Part shown: positions 1-6,321 of the stretch, piece after piece | Layout: the number at the start of each line of letters is the position of its first letter | Position numbering within the stretch: the first letter of the stretch is position 1 | NCBI GenBank assembly: GCA_009668925.1 | Contig: SBEK01000209.1 | Location: 1 to 6,321 of the forward strand | DNA: 6,321 bases | Origin: Deltaproteobacteria bacterium | GTDB taxonomy: Bacteria; Desulfobacterota; Syntrophia; Syntrophales; Smithellaceae | Direction of reading: 5' to 3' | Made by a program: the position numbers and the translations under genes | The notes under the pieces: model-generated | Database searches by the model: none | Seen by the model: only the letters and a program-made list of their open reading frames with translations | What the model was told of the DNA's origin: nothing

Positions 1-10
1 GGTATATATT

Positions 11-658
11 ATGGTCGTCCCTGAAGAGACAAAAGATGATCTTAGTACGTGGGAGGTTTTTGTTTCTTCAAAAGTAAATAAGGCGATAAGAACACTTCCC
101 GTTGGAGTTAAGAAGAGTTTAATTGCGCTTATCAAGGAAATAGAGATCAGTGGTCCGGTTAAGGGAAACTGGAAAAATTATGGGAAATTAGGAGATGTGC
201 GACATCATTGCCATTTGAAAAGTGGACGGCCCACATACGTAGCAGTATGGGAAGTGAAGAACAGGAAAGTAAAGATTATAGAGGTGATTATGCCGGTACG
301 CACGAAAAAGCACCCTATTGATAATAGATTTGAGCCAGTCATTGTGAGAATACTTCTTTACGGACCTAAGGACAATAAATCATCTCTATTGGAAGCCGCA
401 AAGAATTTAGGATACGACACAACTGACTCTATCCACTGGAGGGAAGCATTCTCTGAATATTCTGAACAGGAGTTGCCGGGAGTAGCACTGTCTGGAGCTA
501 GGATAAAAGAAGGATTAACACAAAGGAAACTTGCTGAAAAACTCAAAATAACACAAGGTCATGTATCTGAAATGGAACATGGAAAGCGTTCTATAGGTAA
601 GGCTATGGCTAAAAAGATTGCCTACATTCTTAATGTCGATTATAAAATCTTCCTATAG
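11..658 (+). CDS. RelE-like toxin fused in frame to Xre-family antitoxin (probable frameshift fusion)
   Basis: A 215-residue frame made of two parts that are normally separate genes. Residues about 14-92 match the RelE-type 'cytotoxic translational repressor' family, with GPVKGNWKNYGKLG, RHHCHLKSGRPTYVAVWEV and a beta strand KVKIIEV; such toxins are usually ribosome-dependent mRNA interferases of about 90 residues. Residues about 112-215 are the cognate antitoxin, with the family signature HWREAF...ELPGVALSGAR followed by an HTH_3 helix-turn-helix (GLTQRKLAEKLKITQGHVSEMEHGKRSIG) and the end NVDYKIFL. The usual toxin tail is missing from this frame and replaced by a 19-residue linker with no family character. 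That tail is readable in the -1 frame, so the fusion most likely arose by loss of one base and the toxin is probably inactive. ATG at 11 is the first start visible; with only 10 bases upstream an earlier start and the promoter cannot be judged. The region is visibly AT-richer than the operon to the right, which fits transfer. A functional fused protein cannot be excluded. Confidence 0.72.
   Translation: MVVPEETKDDLSTWEVFVSSKVNKAIRTLPVGVKKSLIALIKEIEISGPVKGNWKNYGKLGDVRHHCHLKSGRPTYVAVWEVKNRKVKIIEVIMPVRTKKHPIDNRFEPVIVRILLYGPKDNKSSLLEAAKNLGYDTTDSIHWREAFSEYSEQELPGVALSGARIKEGLTQRKLAEKLKITQGHVSEMEHGKRSIGKAMAKKIAYILNVDYKIFL
281..327 (+). other. Frameshift scar: ancestral toxin C-terminus and triple stop in the -1 frame
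   Basis: The open frame reads GAG GTG ATT ATG CCG from 281. Read from 289 in the -1 frame, the same bases give YAGTHEKAPY, the standard end of this toxin family, followed at once by TGA TAA TAG (319-327). Losing one base around 284-289, so that GAG GTG NAT TAT became GAG GTG ATT AT, explains the shift. There is no convincing X XXY YYZ slippery heptamer; the A AAG at 273-276 is a weak slip site at best, so programmed frameshifting is unlikely but not excluded. Confidence 0.75.
344..658 (+). CDS. Xre-family antitoxin (ancestral separate gene, GTG start inside the fused frame)
   Basis: GTG at 344 begins a 104-residue frame, MRILLYGPKDNKSS..., the normal beginning and length of the antitoxins paired with this RelE-like toxin. 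It would start 22 bases after the ancestral toxin stop. It carries an N-terminal alpha/beta segment (residues 1-50), the ELPGVALSGAR linker, and an HTH_3 DNA-binding domain (residues about 53-95). Known members neutralise the toxin and repress their own operon. No good Shine-Dalgarno site precedes the GTG, so expression would have relied on coupling to the toxin, or now occurs only as part of the fused protein. The domain is intact, so it may still act as repressor or antitoxin. The family is clear; the use of this start is inferred from homologues. Confidence 0.6.
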   Translation: MRILLYGPKDNKSSLLEAAKNLGYDTTDSIHWREAFSEYSEQELPGVALSGARIKEGLTQRKLAEKLKITQGHVSEMEHGKRSIGKAMAKKIAYILNVDYKIFL

Positions 659-670
659 TTTCCATGGTAG

Positions 671-696
671 TGTCAAGAATCTTGCGCACTTTTTGA
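671..696 (+). repeat. Candidate left terminal inverted repeat of the IS
   Basis: Bases 671-696 match the reverse complement of 1618-1643 at 18 of 26 positions without gaps, with the block CGCAC and TTTTGA shared exactly. IS256-family ends are typically 24-41 bp imperfect repeats. The true element end may extend a few bases outward to GGTAG at 666. Confidence 0.5.
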
Positions 697-743
697 TTTA
701 GCAATCCAACAATCCGGTTGTCGGTAAGCCAAACGCTCTGGGG

Positions 744-1545
744 CACAACACATCGCTGCCACTTTGCTTGCGGGTAAAAATCGGCAAGGGATTCCACAAG
801 CCCCAGACATTTATCGCTGACAAATAGTTTTATGCCTTTCAGTCCACGGCTTTTTAAATGCCGTAAAAATCTCGTCCAGCTCTCTTTGTCTTCTTTGGCG
901 CCTTCCTGAACACCCAAAACATGACGGTATCCGTCTTGATCTACCCCAAAGGCCACGAGAACGCTTACATTCTTCACTTCACCCGCCCAGCACCGCTTTA
1001 GCCAGATCCCATCCAAGAAGACATAGGTGTATTCGCCTTCAATCGGAGCATTGATCCATTGCATTGATCCATTGCTCGATCCGGTCATAAACCTTTTTGT
1101 TCAGATTGGAGACGGTCCCCGGGCTTACCCGCGTTCCCCACAATGCCTCGGTGATGTCTTCAACCCGTCTCACGGATACACCAGCCAAATACATCTCGAT
1201 TAATGCTTCTTCCACCGAACTTTCCCGGCGCCGGTATCTTTCGATAATTGCCGTCTCAAAACTTAACGTGCGAAATTTGTGAACCTGCAACTCAACCTGG
1301 CCGGCCTTGGTATCCAATTTCCTCTTATAATGCCCTGCTCGTGTATCCTGACGCTTCGCCGTTCGCTCATGGCGGCTTGCCTGGCACAGTCGATCTGCCT
1401 CTGCATCCAGTAACGCGTTTATCGTCTCTTCAATTGTTCCCCGGACCACCTTGTCCAAATGCTTTGTTAACTGCTCCTGTTCGATCCGGATGATTTGCCC
1501 TGTTTTTCTCTCTTTGTTTTCCCCTAATGATTTGCTATTCTCCAT
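744..1545 (-). pseudogene. IS256-family (Mutator type) transposase, frameshifted and 3'-truncated
   Basis: A DDE transposase of the IS256 family that can no longer act. The first part (1545 down to about 1061) encodes the N-terminal region with RGTIEETINALLDAEADRLC, RRESSVEEALIEMYLAGVSV and the VEDITEALWG..SPGTVSNLN DNA-binding region. A 13-bp duplication then shifts the frame, giving an early TGA. The second part, in another frame, carries the catalytic core: YVFLDGIWLK with the first Asp, LGVQEGAKEDKESWTRFLRHL, and FVSDKCLGLVESL with the second Asp. Family similarity stops abruptly after WQRCVV at 744; the usual continuation and the C-terminal third with the catalytic Glu (normally in an NPLERINREI-like motif) are gone, and the frame runs on through the IS end to 630. 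ATG at 1545 has a strong AGGAGGG site six bases upstream (1552-1558). Full members have about 400 residues; about 265 codons of recognisable sequence remain. Confidence 0.85.
1048..1073. repeat. 13-bp direct tandem duplication inside the transposase gene
   Basis: GCATTGATCCATT occurs twice head to tail, at 1048-1060 and 1061-1073, followed by GC again. Removing one copy restores the family reading EQWINAPIEGEYTYVFLDG across the joint. With both copies the frame ends after QWINAMDQCSD. Thirteen bases is not a multiple of three, so this duplication is the cause of the frameshift. Confidence 0.9.
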
Positions 1546-1617
1546 GTGTAGCCCTCCTGACGGTAATTAGTTTGCGTCTTCGAACAACCAAACCTTACCA
1601 GATTGGGGGGCTACTCC

Positions 1618-1643
1618 TCAAAATGTGCGAAAAATATTATACG
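1618..1643 (-). repeat. Candidate right terminal inverted repeat of the IS
   Basis: Its reverse complement reads CGTATAATATTTTTCGCACA and on to TTTTGA, matching 671-696 at 18 of 26 positions. It lies 73-98 bases upstream of the transposase ATG, a plausible leader length. The competing boundary near 1614 cannot be excluded by eye. If this repeat is correct, the neighbouring gene stub loses its native sequence from 1643 onward. Confidence 0.4.
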
Positions 1644-1746
1644 TTATCTTGGAGCAATCAGCTTCCAGAATAATTTGGTCAATAGTACTTATTTCTGGTT
1701 TCACCAGGAAAATGTTCAGGTGTTGGGTGTTTGGCTCCTCTTTCAT
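1618..1746 (-). pseudogene. 5' fragment of an unidentified gene truncated at the IS (possible TIGR04141/DUF6119-like N-terminus)
   Basis: A 42-codon minus-strand frame starts at ATG 1746 with GGGAG seven bases upstream and begins MKEEPNTQHLNIFLVKPEIS, continuing TIDQIILEADCSKITYNI. An in-frame ATG at 1752 is also possible but has poor spacing. The codons look like real coding sequence, and the hydrophobic strand LNIFLVK followed by a short helix recalls the start of the sporadically distributed TIGR04141/DUF6119 proteins, which are associated with defence and mobile regions. That likeness is from memory and weak. The frame runs into the IS end (FRTF, then TGA at 1618-1620). No continuation is found beyond the IS, where the antitoxin gene lies instead, so the rest of the gene was probably deleted. 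It sits just downstream of the hppA terminator on the same strand; I see no clear promoter. Confidence 0.4.
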
Positions 1747-1777
1747 TTCCATACTCCCAAAGCGCTAACAGCGGCAC

Positions 1778-1813
1778 AAAAAAAAAGGCGCTCCGTTTCG
1801 GGAGCGCCCTTTA
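1778..1813 (-). terminator. Intrinsic terminator of the prs-rplY-pth-hppA operon
   Basis: On the minus strand GGCGCTCC (1808-1801) pairs with GGAGCGCC (1794-1787) around a six-base loop (1800-1795), an eight-base-pair GC-rich stem, followed by nine T residues (1786-1778). It starts 24 bases after the hppA stop. The stem and the T tract make this a textbook Rho-independent terminator in the sense direction of hppA. The opposite orientation has only a short CTTTAAGG tail and would be weak. Confidence 0.93.
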
Positions 1814-1832
1814 AGGTTAAGGATTAAACTGC

Positions 1833-4274
<2,442 letters not shown>

Positions 4275-4277
4275 TAA

Positions 4278-4289
4278 CTAGTCCTCCTT
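4278..4289 (-). promoter_or_regulatory. hppA ribosome binding site overlapping the end of pth
   Basis: AAGGAGGA (4289-4282) is the Shine-Dalgarno site of hppA and is also the last sense codons of pth (AAG GAG GAC), with the pth TAG at 4280-4278. Only three bases separate that stop from the hppA ATG. A ribosome finishing pth would therefore sit on the hppA start, which suggests translational coupling. Confidence 0.85.
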
Positions 4290-4871
4290 TTTCGAAAATT
4301 TTATATTTTTTGTCTGGTACTTGCTTACAGCTTTCTGCAGACCATTCAAAACAATTTCAGCACTCGCCTGGGCGGCCAGATCGATAATTTCCGGCAACGC
4401 CTCTTGCTCCTCCTGCCGGAAGGGTTCCAACACATAACCCTCAATTCGGGATTTGTCAACTGGTTTGCCAATACCCAGTCTCACCCTAATAAAACCGGCG
4501 GTTCCCATGTTAGACTCGATAGATGCCAGCCCTTTATGACCGGCAGTCCCTCCTCCCGCCTTGAGTCGAACGGACCCGAACGGAAGGTCAAGGTCATCGT
4601 GAATAACGATGAGATTGCTGATATCCGTTTTAAAGAACGACTGCAATTGCCTGACTGCAGTACCACTCAAATTCATGAATGTTTGAGGCTCGGCCAGAAG
4701 GATACTGTGCTCTGCTAAAGTGCCTTTGCCCCATAAGGAGTTAAAACTCTTCTGCTTTAAATCTATTTCCAGCTTGGCGGCCAGCTTCTCGACCACCATA
4801 AATCCGATATTGTGCCGGGTCGCCGCATAACGCTTGCCGGGATTACCCAAACCGACAATCAGATAAACCAC
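4278..4871 (-). CDS. pth: Peptidyl-tRNA hydrolase
   Basis: Cytoplasmic esterase that frees tRNA from peptidyl-tRNA dropped by ribosomes. I prefer the GTG start at 4871: it gives 197 residues, the usual length, the family start VVYLIVGLGNPG, and places Asn10 and His20 exactly as in E. coli; GAGGGGG lies five bases upstream (4877-4883). An in-frame ATG at 4928 would add 19 residues (MFPSGLAKLFSRFRKEGEH) not seen in the family, with a weaker GGGAG site. Conserved residues are N10 (GLGNPG), the catalytic H20 (TRHNIGF), N67 (FMNLSG) and D92 (IHDDLDL). The E. coli Asn114 position is Lys113 here (GHKGL), a variant I recall from other bacteria as well. Genes rplY and prs lie upstream in the conserved prs-rplY-pth order. 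Its stop codon abuts the hppA ribosome binding site. Confidence 0.95.
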   Translation of the reverse strand: MVYLIVGLGNPGKRYAATRHNIGFMVVEKLAAKLEIDLKQKSFNSLWGKGTLAEHSILLAEPQTFMNLSGTAVRQLQSFFKTDISNLIVIHDDLDLPFGSVRLKAGGGTAGHKGLASIESNMGTAGFIRVRLGIGKPVDKSRIEGYVLEPFRQEEQEALPEIIDLAAQASAEIVLNGLQKAVSKYQTKNIKFSKKED

Positions 4872-4957
4872 GTGTTCCCCCTCTTTCCGAAACCGCGAAA
4901 ATAATTTTGCCAATCCAGAGGGAAACATGCTCTCCCGCCCAATTTACGGCTTGAAGC

Positions 4958-5611
4958 CTATTTTTCTTTCTTCTCCTCTTTGGCCGGTTCCGCATCGGCG
5001 GCGGCGGCGCCTTCAGCCGGTGCTTCTTCAGCTGCTTCCACCTTGACCACCTTGACGGCGGCGACCGACACGACCGCGGCGTCCGGAGGATCCAAAACGG
5101 TCATCGTTTCCGGAACGGCAATATCCTTCACTTTGATGGAATGACCGATTTCGATCGCCGTGATATCCACATTGAGATGATCGGGCAGATCGGCGGGCAG
5201 ACACAGGACTCTTATTTCCCGCTTGATGTGCTGCAATTCACCGCCGTTTTCCACGCCGATGGCTTTGCCCACAAAGTTCAGGGTTACCTCAAACGCCAGC
5301 TTCTTCTTCATATCCACTTCATAAAAATCCGCGTGGTATAATTTCCCGGTCAAAGGCTGTGTCTGCAATTCCTTGATCAGGGAAAGCTTCTCGACCTTTT
5401 TGCCGCCGTCGTCGATGATCAGCTTGATAAACGCGTGATCCTTCTTGTCCTTGTGCAGCTTCAGCAGATCACTGCTCTTCACGGCCAGCGATATATTTTC
5501 CGTGGATCCGCCGTAAAAAATAGCCGGCACAAATCCCTGCTGCCGTAATCGGCGGGCTGGACCTTTCTTTTGTTCTTTACGGACTTGCGCCGCTAAATCG
5601 GTGATTTCCAT
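4958..5611 (-). CDS. rplY: 50S ribosomal protein L25, long Ctc/TL5 form
   Basis: A 217-residue 5S-rRNA-binding protein of the large ribosomal subunit. Residues about 1-90 are the L25 domain (RKEQKKGPARRLRQQGFVPAIFYGG; the LYHADFYEVD strand follows). Residues about 95-185 are the C-terminal beta domain typical of TL5/Ctc (FEVTLNFVGKAIGVENGGELQ, LPDHLNVDIT). Residues 190-217 form an Ala/Glu/Lys-rich, probably disordered tail (EEAPAEG...KEEKKEK), which gives the gene a repetitive GC-rich 3' end. The E. coli form lacks the second domain and is about 94 residues. ATG at 5611 follows AGGAGGA at 5627-5621 with nine to ten bases of spacing. It is preceded by prs and followed by pth; this order is widespread in bacteria, and in Bacillus the homologue is the stress protein Ctc. 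Confidence 0.95.
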   Translation of the reverse strand: MEITDLAAQVRKEQKKGPARRLRQQGFVPAIFYGGSTENISLAVKSSDLLKLHKDKKDHAFIKLIIDDGGKKVEKLSLIKELQTQPLTGKLYHADFYEVDMKKKLAFEVTLNFVGKAIGVENGGELQHIKREIRVLCLPADLPDHLNVDITAIEIGHSIKVKDIAVPETMTVLDPPDAAVVSVAAVKVVKVEAAEEAPAEGAAAADAEPAKEEKKEK

Positions 5612-5620
5612 TTACCCCAT

Positions 5621-5628
5621 TCCTCCTA
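5621..5628 (-). promoter_or_regulatory. rplY ribosome binding site overlapping the prs stop codon
   Basis: On the minus strand TAGGAGGA contains both the prs stop TAG (5628-5626) and the rplY Shine-Dalgarno site AGGAGGA (5627-5621). The nearby ATG GGG TAA at 5620-5612 lies too close to the site to be the main start; the TAA is followed directly by the real rplY ATG at 5611. The overlap implies that prs translation exposes or feeds rplY initiation. Confidence 0.75.
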
Positions 5629-6321
5629 AATAAATAATGAGCTTACTGAATCGTTATAATATATGCGGCGCACGGCCTCGGACAGGAGACCGGACACCGA
5701 TAATATTTTTATTCTGTCACACTTTGCCGCCCGCTCGCCAAGCGGTATGGTATCCGTCACGATGAATTCCTTGATGCAGGAGCCTTCAATGCGGTCCACG
5801 GCCGGACCCGACAACACCGGATGCGTGCAGCAGACGGATACTTCGAGGGCGCCGGCAGCGGTCAACGCATTGGCCGCCTGGACAACCGTCCCCGCCGTAT
5901 CGACCATGTCATCGAGAATGATGACCCTCTTCCCCTTGATGTTGCCGATGATGTTCATCACCTGGGCTTCGTTCGGACCTTCTCTCCGCTTGTCGATGAT
6001 GGCCAGAGACGCGCCCAGCCGCTTGCCGAAAGCCCGCGCTCTTTCCACGCCGCCGGTGTCCGGTGAAACCACGACCGTATCTTCCATATAATGTCTCTTC
6101 ATGTAATCGATCAAAACGGGCGTGGCAAACAGGTTGTCAACGGGGATATTGAAAAAACCCTGAATCTGACCGGCATGTAAATCCATGGCCAGCAGGCGCT
6201 GCGCACCGGCAGTGGTAATCAGATCAGCCACCAATTTTGCCGAAATGGGGGCGCGCGGCGCAACTTTCCGGTCCTGCCTGGCATATCCGTAAAAAGAAAC
6301 AACCGCCGTAATGCGATCAGC
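5626..6321 (-). CDS. prs: Ribose-phosphate pyrophosphokinase (PRPP synthetase), 5' end outside the window
   Basis: Makes phosphoribosyl pyrophosphate from ribose 5-phosphate and ATP, the precursor of purines, pyrimidines, histidine and NAD. The 231 visible residues are the C-terminal part of a protein usually about 315 long; the frame is open to the window edge at 6321, so roughly 85 N-terminal residues are missing. Visible motifs in order are the ATP-binding YARQDRK with the flexible loop APRAPISAK (residues 11-29 of the visible part), [11 protein letters not shown] (47-57), [14 protein letters not shown] (83-96), DKRR (110-113) and the PRPP-binding loop [11 protein letters not shown] (135-145), all intact. 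The C-terminus [21 protein letters not shown] is typical. It is the most upstream gene seen of the operon and ends in the rplY ribosome binding site. The promoter must lie further upstream, outside this window. Confidence 0.96.
   Translation of the reverse strand, partial: ADRITAVVSFYGYARQDRKVAPRAPISAKLVADLITTAGAQRLLAMDLHAGQIQGFFNIPVDNLFATPVLIDYMKRHYMEDTVVVSPDTGGVERARAFGKRLGASLAIIDKRREGPNEAQVMNIIGNIKGKRVIILDDMVDTAGTVVQAANALTAAGALEVSVCCTHPVLSGPAVDRIEGSCIKEFIVTDTIPLGERAAKCDRIKILSVSGLLSEAVRRIYYNDSVSSLFI

Larger units (their letters stand above)
666..1643 (-). mobile_element. Degraded IS256/Mutator-family insertion sequence
   Basis: A transposase remnant of the IS256 family flanked by weak terminal inverted repeats. 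The 3' end of the element (plus-strand left side) is marked by GGTAGTGTCAAGAATCTTGC from 666, directly after the antitoxin stop at 658. The 5' end is less certain. It is either near 1643, where the bases match the left end at 18 of 26 positions, or near 1614, where the complementary strand reads GAGTAGCCCCCCAATCTGG and shares GTAG...AATCT with the left end. I find no 8-9 bp target duplication at either pair of boundaries. At about 1 kb it is shorter than the usual 1.3-1.4 kb, because the middle-to-end of the transposase gene is deleted. It cannot move by itself. Confidence 0.7.

Noticed and set aside
1097..1493. Plus-strand frames opposite the transposase
   Set aside because: They have no recognisable domains and lie antisense to well-conserved IS256 transposase sequence.
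1636..1641. Minus-strand TATAAT as a transposase promoter
   Set aside because: No -35 hexamer occurs at 16-18 bases; the nearest TTGACC lies about 35 bases away. The site also sits in AT-rich sequence within the candidate terminal repeat.
1691..1708. Palindrome TTCTGGTTTCACCAGGAA as a terminator or operator
   Set aside because: The stem is only about five to seven pairs with one mismatch-like pair, there is no T tract, and it falls inside the gene stub at ordinary codons.
1603..1827. A 74-codon plus-strand frame across the IS edge and the hppA terminator
   Set aside because: It begins inside the IS leader and reads through the terminator hairpin. It has no ribosome binding site and lies opposite the more gene-like minus-strand stub.
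4946..4956. GGCTTCAAGCC hairpin after rplY as an intergenic terminator
   Set aside because: It is a four-base stem without a following T tract, and the operon clearly continues into pth.

Overview
The window joins two different kinds of DNA. The right two thirds (about 1778-6321) is a tight minus-strand housekeeping operon, read prs -> rplY -> pth -> hppA and closed by a strong intrinsic terminator. The left third (about 1-1750) is accessory DNA. It holds a RelE-like toxin and an Xre antitoxin merged into one plus-strand reading frame, a decayed IS256/Mutator-family insertion sequence on the minus strand, and a short 5' gene fragment cut off at the IS edge.

The organism is probably an anaerobic Gram-negative bacterium of the Deltaproteobacteria/Desulfobacterota type, perhaps Syntrophales-like. 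This is inference from the prs-rplY-pth order, an L25 of the long Ctc type, an attached membrane pyrophosphatase of the divergent subfamily, and the toxin-antitoxin and IS256 types. It is not proven by the sequence.

Region by region: 11-658 is one open frame covering a toxin and its antitoxin. In the -1 frame the ordinary toxin C-terminus (YAGTHEKAPY) and three tandem stops are still readable, so the fusion looks like the result of a one-base deletion. About 666-1643 is the IS remnant. Its transposase is broken by a 13-bp tandem duplication and has lost its C-terminal part, including the last catalytic acid. 1618-1746 (minus) is a 42-codon stub with the look of a real gene start. 1778-1813 is the operon terminator. 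1833-4274 is hppA, 4278-4871 pth, 4958-5611 rplY, and 5626-6321 the C-terminal 231 codons of prs, whose 5' end lies outside the window.

The operon genes share nucleotide and translation functions. Prs makes PRPP, whose use in nucleotide synthesis releases PPi. L25 binds 5S rRNA, Pth recycles peptidyl-tRNA, and HppA turns PPi from biosynthesis and tRNA charging into an ion gradient. Stop codons of prs and pth lie inside or beside the Shine-Dalgarno site of the next gene, which suggests translational coupling. I see no clearly new multi-gene system. The most interesting points are the frameshift-made toxin-antitoxin fusion, the mixed ion-selectivity residues of HppA, and the gene stub next to the IS.
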